Positions 8,607-17,984 of a stretch of DNA of 64,000 nt are shown here, piece by piece. The notes beneath the pieces were generated by a model. That model did not search any database. It was not told the DNA's origin and saw only the letters and a program-made list of their open reading frames with translations. The position numbers and the translations under genes are program-made. Numbering within the stretch: position 1 is the first letter of the stretch; each line of letters begins with the position of its first letter. The stretch lies in NCBI RefSeq assembly GCF_001456935.1, contig NZ_KQ758482.1, positions 1,344,249 to 1,408,248 on the forward strand, read 5' to 3'. Source of the DNA: [Bacillus] enclensis. Its GTDB lineage: Bacteria; Bacillota; Bacilli; Bacillales; Bacillaceae_B.

Positions 8607-8719
8607 GTGACATTGCAAACCAAAGATAAAAGTTTAACTGAGTAATAATAAGCCTCAAACCTTTTATAAAAATTCATTTAAGATACTATATCTCTGTGTG
8701 GAAATATTTTGAGATTACT

Positions 8720-8818
8720 GAGTGTATTAGGTGGAAGTCATATGACTCCGACAGGAAATAGAGGAAAGGTCGAGCCTCCGTTAGGAATCTTTTGCTTACA
8801 GCGGAAAGGAACGGGAGC
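8720..8818 (-). repeat. T-family intergenic repeat, degenerate copy T2
   Basis: Read on the minus strand, this ~100 bp matches the element at 14219-14357 with the middle deleted: shared parts include GAGGAAAGGTCGAG, ATGACTCCGACAGG and CAGCGGAAAGGAACGG. It lies between repeat R1 and the rplT terminator. Confidence 0.65.
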
Positions 8819-8835
8819 ATGTTACTTACATTAAG

Positions 8836-8864
8836 AAAGGACTGACCCATGAGGCCAGTCCTTT
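8836..8864 (-). terminator. terminator of the infC-rpmI-rplT operon
   Basis: AAAGGACTG (8836-8844) pairs with CAGTCCTTT (8856-8864) just downstream of rplT on the minus strand. Confidence 0.7.
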
Positions 8865-8889
8865 GTCTGCTGCACGAGGCAAGCAGATA

Positions 8890-9261
<372 letters not shown>

Positions 9262-9279
9262 CTATTTCTTACGTGCTTT

Positions 9280-9480
9280 TTATTTAAGGTTGTCAAGCAT
9301 ATGACGAATGCGTTTGAAATCTCCTTTAGAGACAACAGCTGCTTTACGAAGTTTACGCTTCGCTTTAGTAGATTTGTTTGCGAATAAGTGGCTTGTGTAA
9401 GCGTGAGAACGTTTAAGTTTACCAGAACCTGTTTTCTTGAAACGCTTAGCTGAGCCGCGGTGAGTTTTCATTTTTGGCAT
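9280..9480 (-). CDS. rpmI: 50S ribosomal protein L35
   Basis: A 66-residue basic protein with the L35 start [19 protein letters not shown] and the central [17 protein letters not shown]. Component of the large ribosomal subunit. Second gene of the infC operon, 22 bases downstream of infC and with its own ribosome site (GAGGAAAA). Length is exactly typical. Confidence 0.97.
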   Translation of the reverse strand: MPKMKTHRGSAKRFKKTGSGKLKRSHAYTSHLFANKSTKAKRKLRKAAVVSKGDFKRIRHMLDNLK

Positions 9481-9502
9481 GTGCTTTTCCTCCTCGGGTC
9501 CT

Positions 9503-10018
9503 TTATTTTTCGTTAACTGGTGCTAGCACCAAGAACATGCTGCGACCATCCATTTTCGGCTTTGATTCAACAGTTGCTAGATCTTTACACTCTTCAGAGA
9601 AACGATCCAGTACACGTTGACCAATTTCTTTGTGCGTAATCGCACGGCCTTTAAATCGGATTGACGCTTTTACTTTGTCTCCTTTTTCAAGGAACTTGCG
9701 TGCGTTGCGAAGCTTAGTATTGAAATCATGCTCATCAATCGAAGGGCTTAAGCGCACTTCTTTAAGGTTGATGATCTTTTGATTTTTACGCGCTTCTTTT
9801 TCTTTCTTCTGCTGTTCAAATTTAAACTTTCCGTAGTCCATGATACGGGCAACGGGTGGTTTTGCATTTGGAGCAACAAGAACAAGATCAAGATTTACAC
9901 GTTCAGCGATTTCAAGGGCTTCATTCTTGGATTTGATTCCAAGCTGCTCGCCATTTTGATCGATAAGACGTACTTCACGGGCACGAATGGTTTCGTTTAA
10001 GATCATGTCTTTGCTAAT
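9503..10018 (-). CDS. infC: translation initiation factor IF-3, non-canonical ATT start
   Basis: IF-3 binds the 30S subunit, prevents premature 50S joining and checks start codon and initiator tRNA. The 171-residue product has the N domain ([17 protein letters not shown]: [20 protein letters not shown]), the linker rich in K and E, and the C domain ending [12 protein letters not shown] place the start at the ATT at 10018 (ISKDM...), six to seven bases after GGAGGTG; no ATG fits, and bacillary IF-3 is known to start at AUU or a similar rare codon, which lets IF-3 regulate itself. A longer frame from 10033 has no ribosome site. Gene order infC-rpmI-rplT is standard. Confidence 0.95.
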   Translation of the reverse strand: MSKDMILNETIRAREVRLIDQNGEQLGIKSKNEALEIAERVNLDLVLVAPNAKPPVARIMDYGKFKFEQQKKEKEARKNQKIINLKEVRLSPSIDEHDFNTKLRNARKFLEKGDKVKASIRFKGRAITHKEIGQRVLDRFSEECKDLATVESKPKMDGRSMFLVLAPVNEK

Positions 10019-10246
10019 AAGTAGCACCTCCAAGGTTTATTAAAAGAATACAACGGCTTTGGTCTCAGGCACCCGCACGTTTTTGTCTGCACAAAAAAAG
10101 ATGCGGGTGTCGAAACACCCGCATCTGATTATTAAGCATCTATAAAAAGCTTTAATAGTCATTATCATACCTGGCAACTGCCGATCGGCGTCATTCAGGT
10201 GAGAAGCGGGTAGCTTCTTCTTGTACCAAACTGTATTCAATTCACC
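10019..10246 (-). ncRNA. L20 leader (autoregulatory 5' UTR of infC-rpmI-rplT)
   Basis: Between the promoter and infC the minus strand carries a structured leader of the type through which L20 represses the operon in B. subtilis. It contains paired arms around GAAGAAGCTACCCGCTTC, then a terminator hairpin with a T-run at 10092-10125. A second GTGCGGGTG just after the terminator repeats the sequence of its arm and could form the alternative pairing. Boundaries are approximate. Confidence 0.75.
10092..10125 (-). terminator. leader terminator of the infC operon
   Basis: GATGCGGGTGT (10100-10110) pairs with ACACCCGCATC (10115-10125) around a 4-base loop, followed on the minus strand by seven Ts. 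It lies upstream of infC, so it acts as an attenuator rather than an operon end. Confidence 0.85.
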
Positions 10247-10252
10247 TTAGAT

Positions 10253-10281
10253 AATATATCACATGACATAAGTGATGTCAA
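10253..10281 (-). promoter_or_regulatory. SigA-type promoter of the infC operon
   Basis: On the minus strand, TTGACA (10281-10276) and TATATT (10258-10253) are separated by 17 bases, a near-consensus housekeeping promoter placed just upstream of the L20 leader. Confidence 0.75.
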
Positions 10282-10368
10282 ACTATCGTTCTGATGTCAC
10301 AACGTTTCTTATAATAGCAGACATCTTTGTGGAGTGCAATAGTTTTTTTATTTTGACACTTACAACAA

Positions 10369-10514
10369 CGCTGTTGATTTCCGTGCAAGACTTCGTTTTC
10401 CGCGGGATTAACTGTCCAGCTGCAGGGCTTAGAGACACATGTCATAAGCCTCTGACCAAAGCCCTTCCGCTTTTCGGATAGGAGTCTTCGTCTTGCACTC
10501 CAATCAACAGCTGT
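10369..10514 (+). repeat. R-family repeat, copy R2 (inner hairpin deleted)
   Basis: About 146 bp with the same ends as R1, but the inner hairpin is missing: CACATGTCATAAGCC runs straight into TCTGACCAAAGCCC. It lies between the infC promoter and the thrS terminator. Confidence 0.85.
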
Positions 10515-10568
10515 ATCCAGCATAAAATAAATTTTTATATTACACACATATATATCATGTATTGCAAG

Positions 10569-10597
10569 AAGACGGACCCGAAACCAGGTCCGTCCTT
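10569..10597 (-). terminator. thrS terminator
   Basis: AAGACGGACC (10569-10578) pairs with GGTCCGTCCTT (10587-10597) immediately downstream of thrS on the minus strand. Confidence 0.7.
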
Positions 10598-10607
10598 CAA
10601 CTATTTA

Positions 10608-12539
10608 TTATCGCTTTGCTTCTTTCACAATGTTTGCTATGAATTGATCCAGTGAGATCGTCTCTGATTTCTGTTCGCCGTATTTACGTACGTTTACAGC
10701 ACGATCTGCAATTTCGTTATCACCGAGGACAAGCATGTATGGCACTTTGCTCATTTGCGCTTCACGGATTTTATAGCCCATTTTTTCATTGCGGTCGTCG
10801 ATTTCAACGCGAAGGCCTTCTGCCTGCAGCTTCTCTTTTACTTCTTTTGCGTAATCGAAGTGGACATCAGGCGACACCGGGATCAGTTGCACCTGAACTG
10901 GAGCAAGCCATGTCGGGAATGCCCCTTTGTATTCTTCGATCAGGAAGGCAACGAAACGTTCCATTGTCGACACGACACCGCGGTGGATAACGACCGGACG
11001 ATGCTGTTTACCGTCTTCCCCGACATAAGATAAGTCGAAACGTTCAGGAAGGAGGAAGTCAAGCTGGACAGTGGATAGTGTCTCTTCTTTACCAAGGGCA
11101 GTCTTCACCTGGACATCAAGCTTAGGTCCGTAGAATGCAGCCTCTCCTTCAGCTTCGAAATAATCAAGGTCAAGCTCATCCATCGCTTCTTTGATCATGC
11201 CCTGTGCACGGTTCCACATTTCATCATCATCGAAGTATTTCTCAGTATCTTCGGGATCACGATAAGATAAACGGAATGAATAATCATTGAGATCAAAGTC
11301 TTTGTATACTTCCTGTACCAGACGGACAACGCGTTTGAATTCTTCTTTGATCTGATCAGGACGGACGAAGATGTGAGCATCGTTCAGTGTCATCCCGCGC
11401 ACACGCTGCAATCCTGAAAGTGCACCTGACATTTCATAGCGGTGCATCAAACCGAGCTCAGCAATCCGGATCGGAAGTTCACGGTAGCTGTGGATATCAT
11501 TTTTGTAAATCATCATATGATGAGGACAGTTCATCGGACGGAGAACAAGGTCCTCGTTGTCCATTTCCATAACCGGGAACATGTTTTCCTGGTAGTGATC
11601 CCAGTGACCGCTTGTTTTATAAAGGTCAACGCTTCCCATGACAGGAGTATAAACGTGATCATAGCCGAGGCGCTCTTCTTTATCGACGATATAGCGTTCG
11701 ATGATGCGGCGGATAGTCGCTCCTTTCGGCAGCCACATTGGAAGTCCCTGACCTACCTTTTGGGAATTCATGAAGAGGTTCAGTTCTTTACCGATCTTGC
11801 GGTGATCACGTTCCTTCGCTTCTTCCAGGAGTCGAAGATGTTCGTCCAGATCCGCTTTCTTGAAAAAGGCAGTTCCGTAAATACGCTGCAGCATTTTATT
11901 GTCGCTGTTTCCGCGCCAGTATGCACCAGCAATGCTCAACAGCTTGAATTCTTTGATTTTGTTTGTGGATGGAATATGGATCCCGCGGCAAAGGTCAAAG
12001 AATTCACCCTGCTCATAAATCGAAACCTGCTCGCCTTCAGGAATCGCTTCTAGAAGTTCAAGCTTGTATTCATCGCCGACTTCTTCATAAATCTTCTTCG
12101 CGTCGTCCCGGCTTACTTCTTTTCTAATGACTTCAAGATTTTCACCTGTGAGCTTCTTCATTTCTTTTTCAATAAGAGGAAGATCTTCAGGAGTGAAAGT
12201 ATGTTCGGAATCAATGTCATAATAGAAACCGCCCTCGATTACCGGACCGATTCCAAGCTTTGTTTCCGGATAAAGGCGTTTAATTGCCTGTGCCATCAAG
12301 TGAGCCGTACTGTGGCGAAGGATTTCCAGCGCTTCTTGGCTGTCCGGCATGATGATTTCAATTTTTCCATCTTCCATGATTCCAGTGCGCAGGTCAATCA
12401 ATTGATCATTTATCTTACCTGCAATCGCTTTTTTCTTCAGCCCCGGACTGATAGATGCAGCAATGTCCTCAGTGCTTGTTCCTTTTGGAAACTCCTTCAC
12501 ATTTCCGTCCGGGAACGTAATTTTAATCTGTTCAGACAT
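10608..12539 (-). CDS. thrS: threonine--tRNA ligase
   Basis: Class II aminoacyl-tRNA synthetase charging tRNA-Thr, 643 residues, normal length. Domains in order: TGS domain (residues 1-62), the editing domain with [10 protein letters not shown] near 75 and the conserved CxxH-type CRGIH near 185, the catalytic core with motif 2 ([19 protein letters not shown] near 365) and [10 protein letters not shown] near 335 (zinc-binding Cys and His), and the anticodon-binding domain from about 540. Expression is controlled by the T-box leader at 12850-13130. An R-family repeat separates that leader from the start codon. The ATG at 12539 has a ribosome site in AAAGGAGTG upstream. Confidence 0.98.
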   Translation of the reverse strand: MSEQIKITFPDGNVKEFPKGTSTEDIAASISPGLKKKAIAGKINDQLIDLRTGIMEDGKIEIIMPDSQEALEILRHSTAHLMAQAIKRLYPETKLGIGPVIEGGFYYDIDSEHTFTPEDLPLIEKEMKKLTGENLEVIRKEVSRDDAKKIYEEVGDEYKLELLEAIPEGEQVSIYEQGEFFDLCRGIHIPSTNKIKEFKLLSIAGAYWRGNSDNKMLQRIYGTAFFKKADLDEHLRLLEEAKERDHRKIGKELNLFMNSQKVGQGLPMWLPKGATIRRIIERYIVDKEERLGYDHVYTPVMGSVDLYKTSGHWDHYQENMFPVMEMDNEDLVLRPMNCPHHMMIYKNDIHSYRELPIRIAELGLMHRYEMSGALSGLQRVRGMTLNDAHIFVRPDQIKEEFKRVVRLVQEVYKDFDLNDYSFRLSYRDPEDTEKYFDDDEMWNRAQGMIKEAMDELDLDYFEAEGEAAFYGPKLDVQVKTALGKEETLSTVQLDFLLPERFDLSYVGEDGKQHRPVVIHRGVVSTMERFVAFLIEEYKGAFPTWLAPVQVQLIPVSPDVHFDYAKEVKEKLQAEGLRVEIDDRNEKMGYKIREAQMSKVPYMLVLGDNEIADRAVNVRKYGEQKSETISLDQFIANIVKEAKR

Positions 12540-12633
12540 GTGTGTTCACTCCTTTAATTTTTCCTGAATTTTTGGTAACGGCGTGGGTTTCATGGATTCA
12601 ATAGAACCAGATATTATAGATTTAAGTTGGCTC

Positions 12634-12836
12634 AAGCTGTTGAATGGAGTGCAAGACGCAGACCCCTATCAGAAAAGCGGAAGGGCTTTGGTCAGAGGCG
12701 TGTGGCATAAGACGAATCGGCCGTGAAGGCGTTCTTTGCCTTCTTGGCCGGTTTGGCTTATGACATGTGCCTCTAAGCCCTGCAGCTGGACAGTTAATCC
12801 CGCGGAAAGCGAAGTCTTACACGGAAATCAACAGCG
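12634..12836 (-). repeat. R-family repeat, copy R3, inside the thrS leader
   Basis: A complete ~203 bp copy in minus orientation: minus-strand order is CGCTGTTGATTTCCGTG, TCCAGCTGCAGGGCTTAG, the inner hairpin, CAAAGCCCTTCCGC and GCACTCCATTCAACAGC. It lies between the T-box terminator and thrS, so every full-length thrS mRNA carries it. Confidence 0.85.
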
Positions 12837-12849
12837 TATTGAAAGCCAA

Positions 12850-13130
12850 AACAAAAAACCCCGCCCCTTCATAATTGAAGGGACGAGGCTTATAGATAAA
12901 CTCGTGGTTCCACCCAACTTCTCACCCTCTGCATAAAACGCATGAGAATGACTTCATTGAAAACGAATAACGACATTTAGCCGTCAATCCTTAACGGGGC
13001 CGGCGGCCTTTTCTGGATTGAAGTTCCGAGGCGGTAAATATTACTGTCGAATTAGGAAGCTTGCAGCCATGACTTCCCTCTCTGTGAATCGAATAGGAAT
13101 ATTGTTGTCCTCTTCATAACCTTTACCTTA
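12850..13130 (-). ncRNA. T-box leader of thrS
   Basis: The minus strand shows the T-box hallmark GGGTGGAACCACG (near 12903-12915), followed by a terminator: 12877-12888 pairs with 12859-12870 and a run of six Ts follows. T-box RNAs read uncharged tRNA and allow read-through when the amino acid is short. A candidate threonine specifier ACC lies in TATTTACCGCC near 13035. Upstream stem I sequence extends to about 13130. The downstream gene is thrS, consistent with tRNA-Thr sensing. Confidence 0.9.
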
Positions 13131-13201
13131 TAGACTTATTATGTAGGTATTATAATCGGTTATGCAGTCAAAAGCAAGGGCAAAAGGGAAAAATAGGCTT
13201 C

Positions 13202-14068
13202 CTATTCATTTGCGATATCAATTGAACGATAAAGGAGCGTTTCAGGAAAATAATGATGTGGAAGCAGCTCGATCCTCTCTTCAAAAATATTCTGAAGGGT
13301 CCTCACCAGATTATGCTCCCCATTCCCGTATACGTATATCTTGTCGGGAGCAATCGATAGCAGAGGTGCAATCGTATACGAATCGACATAAAGGGGATGA
13401 TTGGTCAAAAGCCGCTTGTCTATGAAAGCAGTGAGCTCTTCTCTTGATACTTCCTTCATATTTTCATCGAAAAATCGAAAGCCAAAGCCGGTGGAGTAAA
13501 GATGGATTGTATCGAGCTTTTTCTCCCTGGAAGCCAAATACTCCCTCAGCATATGAATGAACATTTGATATTCCTGCTCCATCTTGTATTCATCAATTGC
13601 AAGTTCCACCATTTCAGTCATCCGCAGCTGCAGCTTTTTCAGCCGGAATGTACTGAAGGAATCGAATGAGACAGGGGTGTTGCCGTCGAGCAGCAAATCA
13701 AGGCTTTTCCTGATAAAGGAGTGCTCATCCCATTTTTCTATAAGCTGGTCAAGCTCTGGCCGTTCTCCCATTCTCATGTCTGAAACGATTTCAAGTATCT
13801 GCTCGATTTCGTGGGCATCTTCGTAATAAAATTGGGTCCTTAGAATGTCCTCCGCCCAGTCGATGCATTTATCAAAAAGAATGTACTCCGTAGTCCCTTT
13901 TAGCAGCCTTTCTTCACCGTTATGGGAAGATGAAACATCTATAGTAAGATTATAATGGGTTTTATGTTGAAAGAGTGTTTCGTGAAACCAAGATTGCAAA
14001 TCAAACTTGGTCAGGTATTGTTGAAGCTTCAGTGCATCATTTTTCTGTCTGAAAATGAATTCAATCAA
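13202..14068 (-). CDS. ytxC: sporulation protein YtxC
   Basis: A 288-residue cytoplasmic protein recognised as YtxC from its sequence and its place between thrS and dnaI, as in B. subtilis. It has no membrane segment or known catalytic motif. The middle (residues 150-200) is helix-rich, and the C-terminus contains IYVYGNGEHNLVRTLQNIFEERI. YtxC is listed as a putative sporulation protein; its biochemical role is unknown. The ATG at 14068 follows AAGGAGGGGAGCAAG. It precedes thrS in the same direction but is separated from it by the T-box, so the two are probably regulated independently. Confidence 0.85.
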   Translation of the reverse strand: MIEFIFRQKNDALKLQQYLTKFDLQSWFHETLFQHKTHYNLTIDVSSSHNGEERLLKGTTEYILFDKCIDWAEDILRTQFYYEDAHEIEQILEIVSDMRMGERPELDQLIEKWDEHSFIRKSLDLLLDGNTPVSFDSFSTFRLKKLQLRMTEMVELAIDEYKMEQEYQMFIHMLREYLASREKKLDTIHLYSTGFGFRFFDENMKEVSREELTAFIDKRLLTNHPLYVDSYTIAPLLSIAPDKIYVYGNGEHNLVRTLQNIFEERIELLPHHYFPETLLYRSIDIANE

Positions 14069-14218
14069 ACTTGCTCCCCTCCTTAAAGCCGGAATCCCTG
14101 CTTTATATATATGGGGGGCTTGTATGAATTAGAAGTTTGATTGTGAATTAATTGCAATTGTTTTTAACCTGCGAAATATTCCTTTTGCGAAAGTTCAAAC
14201 GTGTTCTGCTAGTAAAAC

Positions 14219-14357
14219 TTAGCCCGTTTCTTTCCGCTGCAGGCATTTGCTTTCCGCGGGGAGGAAGTCGAGCCTCCTCGTCGCATTCGCTCCTGCGGGG
14301 TCTCGACCTTTCCTCTTAATCCCGTCGGAGTCAAATGCCTTCCGCTCCAATTCACTC
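14219..14357 (+). repeat. T-family intergenic palindromic repeat, copy T1
   Basis: About 139 bp with inverted ends: TTTCCGCTGCAGGCATTTGC on the left and AATGCCTTCCGCTCC on the right. Inner arms are GAGGAAGTCGAGCC and TCTCGACCTTTCCTC. It resembles the R family in layout (CTTTCCGCGGG, GAGCCTCCTCG) but has different ends. It fills most of the 380-bp gap between ytxC and dnaI. Confidence 0.8.
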
Positions 14358-14401
14358 TGTTTTTAAACGCAGAAAATAAAGTACCATTCAAGAATAGAAC
14401 G

Positions 14402-14435
14402 AAAAAAGAAAAGGCAATTACACCTTTTCTTTTTT
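14402..14435. terminator. terminator downstream of dnaI
   Basis: A perfect 13-bp stem: AAAAAAGAAAAGG (14402-14414) with CCTTTTCTTTTTT (14423-14435). It gives a T-run on either strand. Confidence 0.75.
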
Positions 14436-14448
14436 GTTTGATTCTATT

Positions 14449-15381
14449 CTATTCTCTTCTATTCCTGCCATCGATAAGCACGGGTTTGGCGAGGTATTTG
14501 ATCCGTTCCATGATTCTTGCTGCTTTCAGTTTTTCCTCCTCACCGCGCTGGGTGTAGGTCAAGTGATGCGTGAGCTCTTCAAAGTTGAAATTAGAGGTGA
14601 AGAAGGTAGGGAGATTTTCAAGCATTCTGTACTGCAGGATCGTCCCGAGGATTTCATCCCTTCCCCAGCTGGACATCGTTTCCGCCCCGATGTCATCCAG
14701 CATCAAAACTGGAGCCGATTTGACCGCATCAAGCTTTTCATTGAGCGAATTATCACCGAGGGACTGCTTGATTTCCCGGAAGAACTCAGGGACGTAGACA
14801 ATCATGGATGCAACTTTATTCTCTGCGAGTTCATTTGCAATCGCTCCGAGGATATAGGATTTCCCCACACCGAACTTCCCGTAGAAATAATATCCTTTCA
14901 TCCGCTCTTCAGCTGAGTAGGTTTCAACGAAATTCTTTGCGAGTCGCACCGCTTCCAAACGGCTTTTCGAATCAAGATCAAGAGTGGCGAATGAAGCTTG
15001 CAGGATATCTTTCGGTACATAGAGGCTCTTTATAAGCTTCTGCGAGCTTGTACGTTCATCGTGCACCACTTTTCGCGGACACCTGTGGTATTCAATGTCA
15101 ATCGTATTCCCGCGGATGACCAGATGGGGGTCGTACCCCTGCATCATGTTTTTACATTCCTGAAGGGAAGGGCACTCGCTGCATTCCTTGCTTTGGGAAA
15201 TGTATTCATAAAGTTTCATTAAACTTTCATTCACCATGTCGGACGTGACTGTTTCACTATGTTTATTTATGAAGTCACGTACATCCCGGTTTTCAAGGAT
15301 TTCTCTTTTCATTTTTTCATAGCGCTCCTGAAAGGATCCTGAAGCCGCCAGTTTCTTGAGGGTATTATTTATTTTTTCCAC
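14449..15381 (-). CDS. dnaI: primosomal protein DnaI (helicase loader)
   Basis: A 310-residue AAA+ ATPase that loads the replicative helicase DnaC onto DNA in Bacillus. The N-terminal ~130 residues hold the helicase-binding zinc region with CSECPSLQEC and a later conserved RCPR. Walker A is GKFGVGKSY near residue 173, Walker B is VLMLDDIGAE near 232, and FTSNFNF near 265 fits sensor 1. Located directly downstream of dnaB with an 11-base gap, the normal dnaB-dnaI pair. Length is the same as in B. subtilis. Confidence 0.96.
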   Translation of the reverse strand: MEKINNTLKKLAASGSFQERYEKMKREILENRDVRDFINKHSETVTSDMVNESLMKLYEYISQSKECSECPSLQECKNMMQGYDPHLVIRGNTIDIEYHRCPRKVVHDERTSSQKLIKSLYVPKDILQASFATLDLDSKSRLEAVRLAKNFVETYSAEERMKGYYFYGKFGVGKSYILGAIANELAENKVASMIVYVPEFFREIKQSLGDNSLNEKLDAVKSAPVLMLDDIGAETMSSWGRDEILGTILQYRMLENLPTFFTSNFNFEELTHHLTYTQRGEEEKLKAARIMERIKYLAKPVLIDGRNRRE

Positions 15382-15392
15382 TTTTCTTTCAC

Positions 15393-16787
15393 CTACTTCC
15401 TGAATTTTTTCAGTTCTTCTTCAAGCTTTTTCTTTTCAGCTTCAAAATCGTAATCATCATCTTGAGAAGCGGATGGGGCTTCATCCGTTTTCCCCTCTTC
15501 ACTGAACCAGTCAGGAAGCTTTTCCGTCCGGATCGGTTTCTTTCTTCTCGATTTGTTTTCTTTTTTCCCCTGCGCCCATTCAAGGTACTGCTGATGCTCC
15601 TTCTTTGCAAGATCCATTGCCAGTGCAGCAGTGGTCACTTTTTTGCGCGACCAATGAGAAGCGATTTTTTCCATGTACCCTTTGGTAAGCTTCATATCTG
15701 TTTTCAATAAAACGTACTGAATGAGTACATTCATCACCCCGATTGGGAGCTTCTGGGAAAGCATCACTTCTTCCACAGCCTGGAGATCCGATTTGGAAGG
15801 CGTGCTGCCATTTGAAATATCGGCAAGGACATCTTTCGGTGATGTCGTTTCGAGATATTCAAGCAGCTCCTCCTCTTTGGAGAGCGGCTTGTCTGATGTT
15901 TTGATTTCCTTGGCTCCCCTGCTCCGTGCAGTCAGTTCAGGAAGTTTATCCCCTGATTGAAGCTGATACCAGTCCCTTGCAGCTTTTCTGAGCATTTCCA
16001 GGTCAATCTCATCTTCTGAATCAATCGCGCTCAGAAGCAGGTTTCTCATTTGAAGGGGATCAATGCCGTATAAAGTGCTTAACTTTACGACCGTTTCTTT
16101 CACTTTGACATTGAATGCTTTTCTCGGCACCATCGCTTCTGAAAGGCCTGATAGGAGTAATTGGAAATCAAAATCAACTTCATCCAGCGGCAGTCCTGAA
16201 CCGTTGTTATACTGCACGAATTGCCTGCCGGTACCTGATTCTGAATCCGCATTCGCATCATGCTGAAGGAAATTGATATTCTGCTCCGACGTAAATACAT
16301 CCTGAAAAGAACGGGTGGTTTCGCTGTATTGCTCCTTCTCGACAGCCCGGTCGGTGAAAAAGTTCTTCAAGCGCATATAATGGGTCTTGCCGATCTTTTG
16401 ATAAAGGTACACATTCAGCATACCGTCATGAAAGAACTCCCTGGGTGAAAGCGGCCTCTGCAATTCATAGACGAATCTGCGTTCACCGTCACTCTTCTTT
16501 TCAAAGACCTTCAAAAGGCCGATCCCTTCCAGTTTCAGCCTTGCTTCATATACTTCCTGGAGATTAGCAGAAAGAACATTCATTAAATGATAATGGGCTG
16601 ACTCCAGTGACCAAAGCCGGTTTTCCTCCACCTCTCCCCACAGACTCATGAAAAGACTGTAAGGGGCTGAACCGATTAATGGCTGATAAAGGAACGTGAT
16701 GATTTTCCGGTCGTATTCCTGAAGCATTCCATTTGTCGCTACTGTGTAGTGATCGATCGGCTGTATTTCGTTCCAATGCTTCTTCAT
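15393..16787 (-). CDS. dnaB: replication initiation and membrane attachment protein DnaB
   Basis: A 464-residue Firmicutes DnaB, unrelated to E. coli DnaB helicase. It acts with DnaD and DnaI in loading the helicase at oriC and at restart sites. The protein starts HWNEIQPIDHYTVATNGML, has a winged-helix N region, and a DnaD-like helical domain in the C-terminal half (SKSDLQAVEEVMLSQKLP around 330, then WSRKKVTTAALAMDLAKKEH near 385). The tail (residues 405-464) is highly charged and likely disordered. It forms an operon with dnaI; nrdR lies 110 bases upstream in the same direction, the same order as in B. subtilis. Confidence 0.95.
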   Translation of the reverse strand: MKKHWNEIQPIDHYTVATNGMLQEYDRKIITFLYQPLIGSAPYSLFMSLWGEVEENRLWSLESAHYHLMNVLSANLQEVYEARLKLEGIGLLKVFEKKSDGERRFVYELQRPLSPREFFHDGMLNVYLYQKIGKTHYMRLKNFFTDRAVEKEQYSETTRSFQDVFTSEQNINFLQHDANADSESGTGRQFVQYNNGSGLPLDEVDFDFQLLLSGLSEAMVPRKAFNVKVKETVVKLSTLYGIDPLQMRNLLLSAIDSEDEIDLEMLRKAARDWYQLQSGDKLPELTARSRGAKEIKTSDKPLSKEEELLEYLETTSPKDVLADISNGSTPSKSDLQAVEEVMLSQKLPIGVMNVLIQYVLLKTDMKLTKGYMEKIASHWSRKKVTTAALAMDLAKKEHQQYLEWAQGKKENKSRRKKPIRTEKLPDWFSEEGKTDEAPSASQDDDYDFEAEKKKLEEELKKFRK

Positions 16788-16897
16788 TTTCTGATTCTAC
16801 CTTTCAAGTAAAGCTCTATTATACTCAGCTGCTGAATTTGCAGCGTAAAAATAATAAAGAGAAAAAGAGCTAAAGAAAGTCTCTTCAGCTCACCATT

Positions 16898-17353
16898 TCA
16901 CTCTTTTTTTATTAACTCTTTTAATTCATCAATAAATACATTGATATCTTTGAATTGTCGATACACAGATGCAAAACGCACATATGCGACTTCATCGACT
17001 TTCGCAAGCTCATCCATTACCATTTCGCCGATTTTGACTGACTCTACTTCAGAAGCCCCCTGGTTCCTGAGCTCCTTCTCGATTTCCATAGAGATCTTCT
17101 CCAGGCTTTCAAGGGGTACCGGCCGCTTTTCACAAGCCTTGATCAATCCCCTCAAGATCTTTTCACGGCTGAATTCTTCGCGGACTCCTTCTTTTTTTAC
17201 AACAATCAGCGGAAGCTCTTCCACCTTTTCGAATGTCGTAAACCGGTAGCTGCATTCTTCGCATTCTCTTCGCCTTCTGATCGAGCGGCCTTCGTCAGCG
17301 GGGCGGGAATCAACTACACGGGTCCCATTGTGCTGGCATGACGGGCATTTCAT
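16898..17353 (-). CDS. nrdR: transcriptional regulator NrdR
   Basis: A 151-residue repressor of ribonucleotide reductase genes that senses ATP/dATP. The N-terminal zinc ribbon is visible (C3 and C6 in MKCPSCQH, then CEECSYRF at 31-38), followed by [18 protein letters not shown] and an ATP-cone domain (residues 46-136) with [11 protein letters not shown]. Length and order of domains are typical. It lies upstream of dnaB and may be cotranscribed. Confidence 0.96.
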   Translation of the reverse strand: MKCPSCQHNGTRVVDSRPADEGRSIRRRRECEECSYRFTTFEKVEELPLIVVKKEGVREEFSREKILRGLIKACEKRPVPLESLEKISMEIEKELRNQGASEVESVKIGEMVMDELAKVDEVAYVRFASVYRQFKDINVFIDELKELIKKE

Positions 17354-17435
17354 ATTATCAGCTCCGTTTTAACAAACTATTACTTTTATCATATTAAAAA
17401 GCAGTCATTTAAACAAGCAAATCACGGAATTACCG

Positions 17436-17816
17436 TTATTTTACCTTTGTCATCCGGCTGTCCAGCCTGCCGTAATAATGTCCGATTTGAGCTTTCAGCA
17501 CTGTATATGTACCAAAGATCTTTCCTTTGTCTGCACTCACCTTGAAATCGACTGCCGTTTCGAGAGGACGGACGGTGATGACGGTGGCGACTATAAATAG
17601 ACGGGGCGTCCCGTTTTTACGTACCGTTATTTCCCCCCGCTCCTTTGATTCTGAGATTACCTCGTATTCGGAAGACGAAAACAAGTCAAGAACGGCACTA
17701 TATGCAGCGCCATGCATTGATTTATAATAACGTGAACGGAGAGCCGGGTCTTCGTGCCGATCCGAAGTCTCACATTCAGATTGGAATCTTTTCAACAGGG
17801 TCTTTAATCCACTCAT
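17436..17816 (-). CDS. conserved small cytosolic protein, unknown function
   Basis: A 126-residue soluble protein with no membrane segment or recognised catalytic motif. The N-terminal 45 residues look helical (LKTLLKRFQSECETSD, then RYYKSMHGAAYSAVLDLF); the C-terminal part alternates like a beta sheet (GEITVRKNGTPRLFIVATVITVRPLETAVDFKV in pieces) and ends with a basic tail. It sits between speD and nrdR and looks like a conserved protein of bacilli, since its reading frame, ribosome site (GGGAGGCAG) and codon use are ordinary. I do not recognise a named gene. Confidence 0.7.
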   Translation of the reverse strand: MSGLKTLLKRFQSECETSDRHEDPALRSRYYKSMHGAAYSAVLDLFSSSEYEVISESKERGEITVRKNGTPRLFIVATVITVRPLETAVDFKVSADKGKIFGTYTVLKAQIGHYYGRLDSRMTKVK

Positions 17817-17949
17817 ATATCTGCCTCCCTTTATTTATCTTTATTTTACACGAAAACGGTTGCGTTGAAAATTGATACTTGGCAAACACTGATTTCGTAT
17901 GGAATCTATTATTCCATGAAAGGCAGGGACCCTTCCAAAACATCAAAAA

Positions 17950-17973
17950 AGAGATGCATATGGATGCATCTCT
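17950..17973 (-). terminator. speD terminator
   Basis: AGAGATGCAT (17950-17959) pairs with ATGCATCTCT (17964-17973), with a six-base T-run on the minus strand, just downstream of speD. Confidence 0.8.
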
Positions 17974-17984
17974 TACATTAACTA

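Noticed and set aside
8421..8645. Open frames of 60-90 codons across R-family repeats (also near 10278, 12736, 18485, 20219 and 53384)
   Set aside because: They lie within palindromic repeats, have no ribosome sites, and the frame is not conserved between copies of the same repeat.
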